Source of the DNA: CADEED01 sp963711635
GTDB taxonomy: Bacteria; Pseudomonadota; Gammaproteobacteria; Steroidobacterales; Steroidobacteraceae
DNA: 64,000 nt
Assembly (NCBI GenBank): GCA_963711635.1
Contig: CAVQEZ010000002.1
Span: forward strand, 21,068-85,067
Direction of reading: 5' to 3'
Part shown: positions 27,066-35,232 of the stretch, piece by piece
Numbering within the stretch: position 1 is the first letter of the stretch
How the letters are laid out: each line of letters starts with the position of its first letter
Position numbers and translations under genes: made by a program
Notes under the pieces: model-generated
The model's database searches: none
Told to the model about the DNA's origin: nothing
Seen by the model: the letters and a program-made list of their open reading frames with translations, nothing else

Positions 27066-28241
27066 TTAGAATTTGGATACGAGGGTGACGAGCAGCCGAC
27101 TGACAGCCGGGCCATAGAAGACGGTGAGCACCATGCCGACGCTGCGGGTCTCGCGCGCCGTCTTGACGATGCTCTGCTCGGTCGCTGTCCAGCCGCTCTG
27201 CGGCATGTCGAGGATGTCCAGCACCGGAATTTCGATGTCGTAGTCATCGATGACGGCATTGCGCTTGAGTGGGCCCAGGATGCCGTCGACGCGCGTCTTG
27301 AGCAGCGTCATGCCGGGACGCGTGATGCGCGCATCGCCGATGGCGCCGATCAATCCCGCCTTGAGACGGAACTCGATGTCGTCGAGCGTGCGCACCAGGT
27401 CCATGTGCAGCAGCGAAGTGTTGCTCGTGAAGAGCCGCCCGTCCGCGAAATGCAGGCTCTCGCCGGTGATCATCACCGGGTCGATGATGGCGATGATGTC
27501 CTTCTCGGAAAGCCCCTTGATCTCCGAGGGACTGTATTGCTTGGCCTTCGGCATGCTCACGCCGAGGATGGGCTTGAGCACGATGCTGGTGCTCGGATCG
27601 AGGCCCGCGATCGCCGCCATCGCGGCGGTGGCGACATCCTCTTTCGCACCGCGTGCCGCAACCATGGCCATGCGGCTGGAAGAGCTGCGCAGCGAATTGA
27701 CAGCCGCGACGGTGTCGGCGACGTAGGTTGGCGATTTTTCAACGGCTGGATCGACCATCGCGAACCCGATGCGGCGCTGGCCATCCGCCGACATGTTCTC
27801 GACGTGCTCCTTGAGCGCGCTCAAGCCCGAGGCGGCGGTGCCGCCACCGGCCGGGGCGCCCACCGAGATTTCGTTGGCCAGCGACACGAAGGTCACGTCA
27901 TCCGCGGCCTCGAGCGACGCCAGTGCCGCGCCGTATTCGTCACCGTTGACCTTGACGCCATAGATCTTCGAGGGGCGCGGCGTCTGCAGCAGCGCGATCT
28001 CGAGCGAGTCGTAGAGCGGGTTGCGCTTGATGACACCGTTCGCGTCCTTGATCGCAAAGTTCGCGACGGCATCGTCGCGCGAGTCGATGCGCATGGGCGT
28101 GTTGGGCGCCGCGGCGCCACCATCGGCACCCGCGGGCGCCTTGCCGACCACGGCAATGACACCCGGCGAGCGCGCGGCCACCGGCGACTCCGGCGGCACG
28201 ATCTTCACTTCGATATACGGAAACGCAGCAGCAATATCCAT
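27066..28241 (-). CDS. Contractile tail sheath protein
   Basis: 391 residues, the length of P2-type sheath (FI). The N-terminus (VIVPPESPVAARSPGVIAVVG-like strand pattern) is followed by the insertion domain, and the C-terminal part contains SGESLHFADGRLFTSNT-like and VDGILGPLKRNAVIDDYDIE sequences, ending in hydrophobic strands that exchange between neighbouring subunits. The sheath surrounds the tube and contracts to drive the spike into a target membrane. One sheath gene only. It precedes the tube gene by 15 bases and is intact. Confidence 0.85.
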   Translation of the reverse strand: MDIAAAFPYIEVKIVPPESPVAARSPGVIAVVGKAPAGADGGAAAPNTPMRIDSRDDAVANFAIKDANGVIKRNPLYDSLEIALLQTPRPSKIYGVKVNGDEYGAALASLEAADDVTFVSLANEISVGAPAGGGTAASGLSALKEHVENMSADGQRRIGFAMVDPAVEKSPTYVADTVAAVNSLRSSSSRMAMVAARGAKEDVATAAMAAIAGLDPSTSIVLKPILGVSMPKAKQYSPSEIKGLSEKDIIAIIDPVMITGESLHFADGRLFTSNTSLLHMDLVRTLDDIEFRLKAGLIGAIGDARITRPGMTLLKTRVDGILGPLKRNAVIDDYDIEIPVLDILDMPQSGWTATEQSIVKTARETRSVGMVLTVFYGPAVSRLLVTLVSKF

Positions 28242-28267
28242 GACTCCTCCAAACTACCGATCGGTTC

Positions 28268-29212
28268 TCATTGAGTGACGGCCAGCCCGATTCCTTCGCG
28301 AGCCAGCCACTGTGCGGCCCGCTGTCGGCGCACGGCGCGCCTCTGGCCGGTATTCATGCCGGGTTGCGCGCCGGGCCAGGCTTCGTCGTCGAAAATTTCC
28401 GCGCGCACGATCCAGACCACGACCAGGCCGGTGCGCATGCGCACGTTCGGCATCGGCGGCGCCTCGACGCCCTGGCCGCGCAGCTGTTCGCGCAGCGCCT
28501 TGCTCTCCATGAGCAGTTGCGCGAGCGAGAAGCCGGTGTCGCGCACCAGGATGGCGCCCATGAAAGGCAGCGACTTGGGCGTGGGCGGCGTGGCCGGGGG
28601 CGGGCTGAAGGTCAGCGACAGCGCGCCGGTCTGGGTGACCGCGCGGTAATGTTCGATGAAGTTGCCGGCGCTGGTCGCACCCACGGACGCCATCCAGGCC
28701 GCCAGGTGCGCCTCGGTGAATGCATCGGGTTGATCGAGGCGTGCGCGGATGCGCGCGAGCAGACGCGCGCGACGCTCGGTCTCGAGCACCACGGGATCCG
28801 CAGGCAAGGCACCCAGTGCCGCGACGATCTCGGGATCCACGTCCAGCGAGGTCCAGTCGAAATTCACGGCCATGATCCGGCTGTCAGGCGGCACCGTCCG
28901 AACCACGATACTGCCCTGCCACAGGGCATCGATGCGCAGCAGGTTGTTGCTACCGAACCCTTCGGCGCGCACGCGCAATTCGGTGCGCTGCGGCGCGCCC
29001 TGCAGGCTCCAGTAGCCGTCGAGCACGGCGACCGGCGACACCGATGCGCCGATCTCGACGCGCTCGAACACTGGGGTGTATGGCGCCTGCGCCATCATCG
29101 CGTCGACGTCGTAGGCGGCCTCGACCAGCGCGGCGAGCGAGTCGTCGTCGAACAACGCGATGCGTTCGGCGGGATCGGCCAGCTTGAGGATGATGGAGTC
29201 GACGAAATCCAT
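28268..29212 (-). CDS. Unknown protein upstream of the sheath gene
   Basis: 314 residues from MDFVDSIILKLADPAERIAL; a start 19 codons upstream would overlap the preceding gene. The N-terminal 60 residues are helical and acidic. The middle is beta-rich (FDWTSLDVDPEIVAALGALP), and there is a Pro-rich hinge (FSPPPATPPTPKSLP) near residue 210 and a basic C-terminus (NTGQRRAVRRQRAAQWLA). Position before sheath would suit a terminator, neck or sheath-initiator protein. No family was recognised. Confidence 0.6.
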   Translation of the reverse strand: MDFVDSIILKLADPAERIALFDDDSLAALVEAAYDVDAMMAQAPYTPVFERVEIGASVSPVAVLDGYWSLQGAPQRTELRVRAEGFGSNNLLRIDALWQGSIVVRTVPPDSRIMAVNFDWTSLDVDPEIVAALGALPADPVVLETERRARLLARIRARLDQPDAFTEAHLAAWMASVGATSAGNFIEHYRAVTQTGALSLTFSPPPATPPTPKSLPFMGAILVRDTGFSLAQLLMESKALREQLRGQGVEAPPMPNVRMRTGLVVVWIVRAEIFDDEAWPGAQPGMNTGQRRAVRRQRAAQWLAREGIGLAVTQ

Positions 29213-29219
29213 GCGCGGC

Positions 29220-29450
29220 CTAGTGTTTGGGCTTCGAGCGGAACAATGGCTCGCCGCCGGGCAGTACATGCCGCTCGAGGTGTCCCTTGCGCACCAGCCG
29301 CTCGAGCGCCGCGCTCACCTCGGCCAGCTTCCACGCCGAGCCTTCCGGCAGCCACCAGCGCTGCACGCCCTCGGCGGTCTCCGCAGCGTGTTGATGCGCG
29401 CGCAGGTAGACGAGGATCTCGTTCACGAGCTCAGCTTCCCTCGTCGGCAT
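29220..29450 (-). CDS. Small winged-helix-like protein, first gene of the tail-like operon
   Basis: 76 residues: a helix (TREAELVNEILVYLRAHQHA), a helix-turn-helix-like stretch (AWKLAEVSAALERLVRKGHL) and a wing-like end (LPGGEPLFR). This is the pattern of a compact winged-helix DNA-binding or adaptor domain. The ATG is about 24 bases after the predicted sigma-54 transcription start, so it is the first translated product and could feed back on the operon. It lies 7 bases before the next gene. Confidence 0.6.
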   Translation of the reverse strand: MPTREAELVNEILVYLRAHQHAAETAEGVQRWWLPEGSAWKLAEVSAALERLVRKGHLERHVLPGGEPLFRSKPKH

Positions 29451-29483
29451 GGCTGTGTGCCTGGCTTGTCATTGAGACTGCTG

Positions 29484-29501
29484 TTGCAGATCTCGTGCCA
29501 G
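29484..29501 (-). promoter_or_regulatory. Sigma-54 (-24/-12) promoter of the tail-like operon
   Basis: Minus-strand CTGGCACGAGATCTGCAA matches the sigma-54 consensus YTGGCACGRNNNTTGCW except C for the first T of TTGC. GG and GC are exactly 10 bases apart. It is the only strong candidate in the 91-base gap between the activator gene and the first tail gene; transcription would start near 29474, in front of the ATG at 29450. Confidence 0.75.
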
Positions 29502-29541
29502 GTCACGGCCGCGCGATTGCGCGCCCGGTTTCTCGCTCTAA

Positions 29542-30654
29542 CTACCCTTCCGGGTGCCCGGACACCCGCGCGGCGCGCGCGCACGCCCGGCGCACGGGGG
29601 ATTTTCCACCCGCGACGGGTGTTTCGTCCCCCACCCGGCGTTCGACGCGGTAGTCAGACGCAGTGATGGCGTGCCTGTTGAGCAGGCGGCCGAGATCGCG
29701 GCGCTCCTTGCCCGCGAGTCGCGCCGCCAGCGTGACATTGCCGCGCGCCGAACGCATCAATGCCACCAGGTAACGCCGGTCGAAATCGGCGAGCACCAGC
29801 GCCTTGGCGTCGCGGTAGTTCCAGTTGCGACCGGCGTCACGCTGCTCGGACGGTGCCGGGGCGGTCTGCTCGCCGAGCGTCGACAGGCGCAGCACGGTGC
29901 CGGCCGGTGCCATGTGGAATTCACGCTCGAGCAGGTTTTCGAGCTGGCGCACGTTTCCCGGCCACTCCTGCTGTTGCAGCCAATGGCGGGAATCTGCATC
30001 GAGCTCCAGCGGCGCGCGCGCGTAGCGATGCGCAATGCGCTCGAGGAAGTGTTGCGCGAGCAGCCGCGCGTCCGCGCCCCGCTCGCGCAGCGGCGGCAGC
30101 GCCAGGTGCATGATGTGCAGCCGGTAGTAGAGGTCCTGGCGGAAGGCACCGCGGCTCACCAGATCCACGAGGCTGGAATTCGAGGCCGCGAGCACACGCA
30201 CGTCCACGGCACGCTCCGTGCCCTCACCGACGCGCCGGATGGTGCGATCCTGCAGAAATCTCAACAAGGCGATCTGTGCGCGTGGCGACAGTGAATCGAC
30301 TTCATCCAGGAACAGCGTGCCCTCGTGCGCGAGTTGCACGATTCCGGGCGAGCTCTCCTTCGCGTCGGTGAATGCGCCGCGTCGATGACCGAAGAGCTCG
30401 CTTTCCATGAGCGCGTCGGGAATCGCGCCACAGTTGACGGGGATGAAGGGGCCGCCGCGCCGCAGGCCCTCGTAGTGAATGGCGCGCGCCGCGAGCTCCT
30501 TGCCGGTGCCGGTCTCGCCTTCGATCAACGCGTTTGCGTGAGTCTGCGCGATACGCCGCAGCTGCGAGCACATGTTGAGAAAGCTTGCAGACTCGCCGAT
30601 GAAGTGAACACCTCCCAGGTGAAGTCCACCGGCATTCCTCGTTCCGACCGTCAT
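29542..30654 (-). CDS. Sigma-54-dependent transcriptional activator without sensor domain
   Basis: 370 residues. The AAA+ domain starts within the first 20 residues: Walker A GETGTGKE (46-53), the sigma-54-contacting L1 loop as GAFTDA (93-98; the common form is GAFTGA), and Walker B TLFLDEVD (113-120). An R-finger region and the WPGNVRQLENLLER segment follow. The C-terminal Fis-type HTH region (GNVTLAARLAGKERRDLGRL) is complete, and a basic tail follows. No receiver, GAF or PAS domain precedes the AAA+ domain, as in PspF. It is upstream of the tail-like operon, same strand, with the sigma-54 promoter between them, so it probably activates that operon. Confidence 0.85.
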   Translation of the reverse strand: MTVGTRNAGGLHLGGVHFIGESASFLNMCSQLRRIAQTHANALIEGETGTGKELAARAIHYEGLRRGGPFIPVNCGAIPDALMESELFGHRRGAFTDAKESSPGIVQLAHEGTLFLDEVDSLSPRAQIALLRFLQDRTIRRVGEGTERAVDVRVLAASNSSLVDLVSRGAFRQDLYYRLHIMHLALPPLRERGADARLLAQHFLERIAHRYARAPLELDADSRHWLQQQEWPGNVRQLENLLEREFHMAPAGTVLRLSTLGEQTAPAPSEQRDAGRNWNYRDAKALVLADFDRRYLVALMRSARGNVTLAARLAGKERRDLGRLLNRHAITASDYRVERRVGDETPVAGGKSPVRRACARAARVSGHPEG

Positions 30655-30955
30655 GAGCCGCTCCCGTACTCATCGATACGCGGCGAGCCTACAACGCGTT
30701 GGTGCGCCTTCGACTTACGGATGAGCCATGTACGCGATCACTTTGCGTAAAAAGGATGAGGATTTTTCGGGCGGCAATGCGTGAGTTGGGGTTTCCCCGA
30801 ACGTTAGCAGCGAGTTACTGATGAGTTACCAAGCATATGCGCCGTGTCGTCAGGCCCGAGGCTGGCCAAATGGCGGCCATGGGGCCATCAGAAAGACTCC
30901 TTTTATATGTATCCCCGGGCCGGCAGGGGGATCTGCCGGGAGTCCGCCGGGTCAT
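30655..30955. other. Intergenic region upstream of the activator gene
   Basis: No gene seen. On the minus strand, which leads to the activator, there are two nearby copies of a TAACTC-A/G-type segment (AACTCATCAGTAACTCGCTG) about 160-190 bases before the start, which could be an operator, and an A/T-rich stretch (AAAAATCC..TTTTTACG). I cannot place a convincing -35/-10 pair for the activator. Confidence 0.3.
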
Positions 30956-30984
30956 TTGAACCCGGAGTGGCGCTTGAGTAGACT
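30956..30984 (+). promoter_or_regulatory. Sigma-70 promoter of tRNA-Pro
   Basis: -35 TTGAAC (30956-30961), 17-base spacer, -10 TAGACT (30979-30984), ending about 56 bases before the tRNA. Spacing is ideal and the -10 has four of six consensus bases. Confidence 0.65.
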
Positions 30985-31040
30985 GCGCGCCCCGATGCCA
31001 CCCGCCCGGTTTCACGCCTGGCAGGCGCGGGGTACCAATT

Positions 31041-31117
31041 CGGGGTGTAGCTCAGCCTGGTAGAGCACTACGTTCGGGACGTAGGAGTCGAAGGTTCAAA
31101 TCCTTTCACCCCGACCA
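31041..31117 (+). tRNA. tRNA-Pro (anticodon CGG)
   Basis: 77 bases with encoded CCA. The acceptor arm starts CGGGGTG and pairs with CACCCCG; D arm GCTCAGCCTGGTAGAGC; anticodon stem CTACG/CGTAG around the loop TTCGGGA with anticodon CGG; T arm with GGTTCAAATCC. The first base C1 is typical of bacterial tRNA-Pro. Its last 19 bases recur at 35109-35127. Confidence 0.97.
31099..31117 (+). repeat. Possible attL: 3' end of tRNA-Pro
   Basis: AATCCTTTCACCCCGACCA, the T-arm and acceptor 3' half of tRNA-Pro, matches 17 of 19 bases of a copy at 35109-35127 in the same orientation. The 3' ends of tRNA genes are the usual targets of tyrosine integrases. No integrase is found between the copies. Confidence 0.45.
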
Positions 31118-31305
31118 ATCTTTTCTGGTCCGTTCTGGAGACATCGGTGACGTTGTATACCGATGACATGGGTAACACCTTAACTCGCTGAATTCACACG
31201 CGCGGCTCGTGCTGCCGTAGGACTGCAGGCGCATGCGTCCAGCGTTCTTTCCGATGCGCGCGGCAGGGGCGAGAATATTCGGGAGCTTCACGGAGGAATC
31301 CACCC

Positions 31306-32625
31306 ATGGCTCGTGTACCCACCCTGTTGATCGTCTCGCTGCTGAGTGCGAGCGCGGCCTTCGCGCAAACCGCACCGGTCACCCAAAACTCCATCCGCAC
31401 GGTCCTGAACCGCGTGCATGGCTATCTACTCACGGCGGCCCCGCTGCGGCCCGTCGACGCCACCACGGGCACTGCGGTCTCGCTCGACAACATGCCGAGG
31501 AACGTCGCACTCGGGCCTACCACCTTGCGCATCGACAGCTACGAATGGGGCGTCACGTATGCGGGGATGTTCCAGGCCACGGACTTCATAACCGGCGACC
31601 TGCGTTTCCGCTCTTACGCGAGAACCAACATCAACGGGCTCGCGCGCATGGCGGCACACATGCGGGCCAACTATCCGGACGCGACCGCTGACAACTTTCC
31701 GCCAGACTTGGCCAGCACCCACTCGCTGCGCAGGGTGCTCTTCCCGCGAATCCCCGACGAAGCCGGCGCGCAGTGCTCGGCGTGGATCAAGGCGAGCCGC
31801 GTCCCTGGGATGACCAACCTCCGCCCGTTGATCGACACCTACTCCAACTGGATGTCGACGCAGCAATACCGCCTGAGTGACGGCACGCTCGCGCGCAACA
31901 TGCCGATGCCGAACACGCTGTGGCTCGACGACCTTTACATGGGCGTGCCCTGCTTCGCGCAGATGGCCCTGCTCACGGGCGACGGCCGCTATTTCGACGA
32001 CGCCGCAAATCAGGTCCTGCAGTACTACTCCAGGATGTTCGTGGCACAAAAAGGCCTGTTCATGCACGGCTGGATCCAGGAGATGAGTCCGCACCCGGCG
32101 TTCCACTGGGGGCGCGCCAACGGATGGGCGATCATGGCGATGGCCGAGCTGCTGACGGTGCTGCCGGCGAATCATCCCCAGAGGTCGCAGTTGCTGAACA
32201 TCTTCAGGGCGCATGCCGCCGGGCTTCGGCGGGTGCAGGCGCCTTCAGGGCTCTGGCGCCAGTTGGTCGATCGTCCGGACTCGTACGAGGAGACGTCTTC
32301 GAGCGCGATGTACGTATTCGCGTTGACGCGCGCCATCAACAAGGGCTGGATCAGCCGCAACACCTGGGCTCCCATCGTGTTACGCGGTTGGAACGGCTTG
32401 AGGACGAAAGTGAATTCGACCGGCCAGGTCGAGGGCACCTGCATCAGCACGGGTCTCGGCTGGGACGATACGTTCTATCTCAATCGCCCGACGGACGTGA
32501 ACGCGGCGCACGGCTACGGGCCAATCTTCCTGGCGGGCTCCGAGATCATTTACCTGCTCCAGAGGCACCCGGAAGTCGGCACGACCAATGCCACCGTTCA
32601 GTTCGAGCCGGTATTCGAGGACTAG
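31306..32625 (+). CDS. Glycoside hydrolase family 88/105 protein (unsaturated uronyl hydrolase-like)
   Basis: 439 residues. A Sec signal peptide (MARVPTLLIVSLLSASAAFA, cleavage before QT) indicates periplasmic export. The mature part has the (alpha/alpha)6-barrel pattern of YteR-like enzymes: LDDLYMGVPCFAQMALLTGD with a likely catalytic Asp, HPAFHWGRANGWAIMAMAEL, and SYEETSSSAMYVFALTRAIN. These enzymes hydrate and remove unsaturated galacturonyl residues left by pectate or rhamnogalacturonan lyases. It is alone on its strand and converges with the GMC gene. No other pectin gene is in the window. Confidence 0.85.
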   Translation: MARVPTLLIVSLLSASAAFAQTAPVTQNSIRTVLNRVHGYLLTAAPLRPVDATTGTAVSLDNMPRNVALGPTTLRIDSYEWGVTYAGMFQATDFITGDLRFRSYARTNINGLARMAAHMRANYPDATADNFPPDLASTHSLRRVLFPRIPDEAGAQCSAWIKASRVPGMTNLRPLIDTYSNWMSTQQYRLSDGTLARNMPMPNTLWLDDLYMGVPCFAQMALLTGDGRYFDDAANQVLQYYSRMFVAQKGLFMHGWIQEMSPHPAFHWGRANGWAIMAMAELLTVLPANHPQRSQLLNIFRAHAAGLRRVQAPSGLWRQLVDRPDSYEETSSSAMYVFALTRAINKGWISRNTWAPIVLRGWNGLRTKVNSTGQVEGTCISTGLGWDDTFYLNRPTDVNAAHGYGPIFLAGSEIIYLLQRHPEVGTTNATVQFEPVFED

Positions 32626-32703
32626 GCGCGGCGGCATGATCAACATCGAACTGATTCGTAAGGTGGCGGTACTTCTTTGAAAGCCCCTCGCCTACCCCAA
32701 CAG

Positions 32704-34389
32704 TCAGATGGCGCCGGCCTTCATCTGCTGCACGGCGTAGTTCGCGGCCCGCGCCGTCAGCGCCATGAACGTGAGCGATGGATTCTGCGCAGCGACGGAT
32801 GGCATGCACGAACCGTCCGTCACGAACAGGTTGGCCACTTCATGCGACTGGTTGTGGCCATTCAGGAATGACGTTGCAGGATCGCGCCCCATGCGCGCCG
32901 TTCCCATCTCGTGGATGCCAAATCCGCCGGGCGGCAGCTCCTCGGGAGGTAGCGAGATGTCCGTCGCTCCGGCGCTCTTCAACATCTCGGTGGCATCGCT
33001 GACCAGGTGCTTCGCGATTTCGCGTTCGTTCTTTCCCCATTCGAAGCGCGTATTGAGGATGGGAATCCCCCACTTGTCCTTGCGAACCGGATCGAGCGTC
33101 AGCGTGTTGTCCCGGTTGGGAAGACATTCGAGAAAGCCATAGAAACCGAATGTCCACGGCCCATAATCCCGCAAGCGCTGCTTGAGCGCCGCGCCGTATC
33201 CCGGCAACGAGACGCCTTCGGTCCAATTCGCACGCGATGCGCTCGCCTCATAGCTGAAGCCGCGCAGGAACGGCGCCGTCTGCCCCTCGACGTTGTGAAA
33301 GCGCGGCATCCACACGCCTGCCGGCCGATTGCCGATCGTGTACTTGTCCAACATCCCCGGGATGACGCCACTCACCGTGAGATACGGGTGGTCCATCAGG
33401 TAGTGGCCCAGCACTGCACTGCGGTTACCGATTCCATTGGGGAAGCTCTCACTCGTTGAATTGAGCAGGATCTGCGTGGAGGCAAGAGTGGACGCATTGA
33501 GGAACACGATTCTCGCGGTGTAACGCTTGCCGACCCGGGTGTTCTGATCGATGACACGAACGCCAGCGACCTTGCGTGTCTTCGGATCGTAGTCGAGCCC
33601 GGCCACCACGCTGTCGGTGACGATCGTGAGATTGCCGGTCGCCTTTGCGGCAGGCAGCGTCGAGCTGATCGAGCTGAAATACGAGCCCGTGGAACAGCCT
33701 CGTTCACACGGCCCACAGTAGTGACACGGCGCTCGACCGTGCAGCGGCCGGGTGAGGACGGCGGACGGCGCGATCGTCAGACGTCGGTCCGGAAATTTCT
33801 TGCGGATGCTGTCGGCGACGAAGGTCTCGCAGGCGTTCATGAGCATGCCGGGCTGGAAGCGGCCTACGGGCGCGAACGGGGAGTCGAACTCGGTCTGCCC
33901 GGAGACCCCGATGAACTCTTCGACGTGGTCATACCAGGGTCGAATGTCGTCGTAACGGATGGGCCAGTCGACGCCATGCCCATCCCGCTTGTTCTCTTCG
34001 AAATTGATAGGACCCCAGCGGGGTGTGGTGCGGCCCCACATGAGCGATTTGCCGCCGAGATGGTTGCCGCGGATCCAGCGAAACGGGCGCGCGGAATCCT
34101 GGCCGTAGGGATGTTCGGAGTCCTTGATCCAGAATTGCTCGGTCGGCTCGCCGAACGCATAGCAGGTACTCTGGATCGGATAGTCGCGTTCGTAGCGCTT
34201 GCGATCGCCGAGCTGGCGGAAGGGAAACTGCCAGGCGGGCTTGTGCTCGCCGACGTAGTCGGCAGGAGTGATCGAACGCCCGCGCTCGAGCATCAGCACC
34301 TTCAGGCCCTGCTCGGTGAGCTCCTTCGCGGCCCAGCCTCCGGAAATCCCGGAGCCCACGACAATCGCGTCGAAGTCGTATTGGGACAT
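32704..34389 (-). CDS. GMC-family FAD dehydrogenase (gluconate dehydrogenase flavoprotein-like)
   Basis: 561 residues. N-terminal ADP-binding motif FDAIVVGSGISGGWAAKELTEQG with an acidic end (LERG), GMC signatures (GRTTPRWGP; FLNASTLASTQILLNST), and C-terminal HEMGTARMGRDP / VTDGSCMPSVAAQNPSLT with the catalytic His-Asn region. Three CxxC-type cysteines (CHYCGPCERGCSTGS) resemble those of membrane-bound sugar and alcohol dehydrogenases. It oxidises a sugar or polyol in the periplasm, passing electrons to a cytochrome c that is not encoded here. The start at 34389 follows the stop of its partner gene by 4 bases. Confidence 0.88.
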   Translation of the reverse strand: MSQYDFDAIVVGSGISGGWAAKELTEQGLKVLMLERGRSITPADYVGEHKPAWQFPFRQLGDRKRYERDYPIQSTCYAFGEPTEQFWIKDSEHPYGQDSARPFRWIRGNHLGGKSLMWGRTTPRWGPINFEENKRDGHGVDWPIRYDDIRPWYDHVEEFIGVSGQTEFDSPFAPVGRFQPGMLMNACETFVADSIRKKFPDRRLTIAPSAVLTRPLHGRAPCHYCGPCERGCSTGSYFSSISSTLPAAKATGNLTIVTDSVVAGLDYDPKTRKVAGVRVIDQNTRVGKRYTARIVFLNASTLASTQILLNSTSESFPNGIGNRSAVLGHYLMDHPYLTVSGVIPGMLDKYTIGNRPAGVWMPRFHNVEGQTAPFLRGFSYEASASRANWTEGVSLPGYGAALKQRLRDYGPWTFGFYGFLECLPNRDNTLTLDPVRKDKWGIPILNTRFEWGKNEREIAKHLVSDATEMLKSAGATDISLPPEELPPGGFGIHEMGTARMGRDPATSFLNGHNQSHEVANLFVTDGSCMPSVAAQNPSLTFMALTARAANYAVQQMKAGAI

Positions 34390-34393
34390 CGCC

Positions 34394-34996
34394 TCAACTC
34401 GCGTCGAACCAGTACATGGCGCCCGGAATCCCGGAGTCCGCCCGATCACCGGATTTGACGACGGCGGCGGGTTCGTAATGCGCCGCTGAAATCTGTTGAT
34501 GCAATTCGGTCGTGGCCCCGAGTTCGCTGGTGTAGTAACCGAAAATCGTGAGCCGCTTCATGAGAACCACGAATGGCGTACGTGGCGCGTTTGCGCCCCC
34601 TTCCGCGGTCGCCAGCAGCTCGCCGAAGTACCGATCCTTCTGGCTCGCGGTCAGCTCTGCGAATTTCTTGCCGTACTTCTTGAACGCGCCGGCTGAAAAC
34701 TCGCGCATGCCGGCAATGAAATTCTCGCGCTCTGCCGCGCTGAACCATCCTAACAGCATTGTATTCACGAACTGGGGCACGCCGGCGGCGAGCGCTCCGC
34801 CGGTGTCCGTCGTCGGGATGATCAACTCCGAGACTTCGCCGATGAGGCTCCATTCATCCGTGGTAAGGGCCGGTGACTTCGCTGCGAGACCCGGTACGGT
34901 CAGCGACAGGCCGAATGTCGTCGCCAGTTGCACGAAGGCACGCCGATCGAACGAATGTCTTCCCGCCCCAAGCGATTCCGGCACCCGCTTCATCAC
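34394..34996 (-). CDS. Gluconate 2-dehydrogenase subunit 3 family protein
   Basis: 200 residues with a Tat-like leader (FDRRAFVQLATTFGLSLTVPG) that would carry the folded flavoprotein partner across the membrane. The body has the family's LTTDEWSLIGEVSELIIPTTDTGGA and FVVLMKRLTIFGYYTSELGAT. It is the small subunit paired with the downstream GMC protein; the two genes are 4 bases apart. The pair matches the usual two-gene arrangement in proteobacteria, but the third, cytochrome, subunit is absent. Confidence 0.85.
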   Translation of the reverse strand: MMKRVPESLGAGRHSFDRRAFVQLATTFGLSLTVPGLAAKSPALTTDEWSLIGEVSELIIPTTDTGGALAAGVPQFVNTMLLGWFSAAERENFIAGMREFSAGAFKKYGKKFAELTASQKDRYFGELLATAEGGANAPRTPFVVLMKRLTIFGYYTSELGATTELHQQISAAHYEPAAVVKSGDRADSGIPGAMYWFDAS

Positions 34997-35108
34997 TCAC
35001 CTATAAAGCCCGCACTCAAACCAGATTTTCGCCTCACCAGCCCGACACGAGTATAGAACTGGTGCGACGACGACCCAACACACGCTACGGCTCTGCATTG
35101 ACTCGCGC

Positions 35109-35127
35109 AATCCCCTCACCCCGACCA
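35109..35127 (+). repeat. Possible attR: second copy of the tRNA-Pro 3' end
   Basis: AATCCCCTCACCCCGACCA, differing from the tRNA copy at two adjacent bases. It lies 113 bases upstream of the GMC pair. The 4-kb segment between the copies holds the GH88/105 gene and the GMC dehydrogenase pair. Confidence 0.45.
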
Positions 35128-35232
35128 TTCATTCACGCGGCGCACTCTCGATCGCTATTCGATTGAGCAGCTCACATTTCGGGACATCTGCATCTCTCCA
35201 TACATGAGCACCCTGCGCCCGATGCCCGTACG

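Noticed and set aside
12792..29450. Type VI secretion system
   Set aside because: VgrG and PAAR-like genes are present but no TssJ, TssL, TssM, ClpV, TssB/C pair or Hcp-type gene is seen; sheath is a single phage-like gene.
12792..30654. Prophage interpretation of the tail cluster
   Set aside because: No capsid, portal, terminase, integrase, repressor or lysis gene; compact single operon with its own sigma-54 activator.
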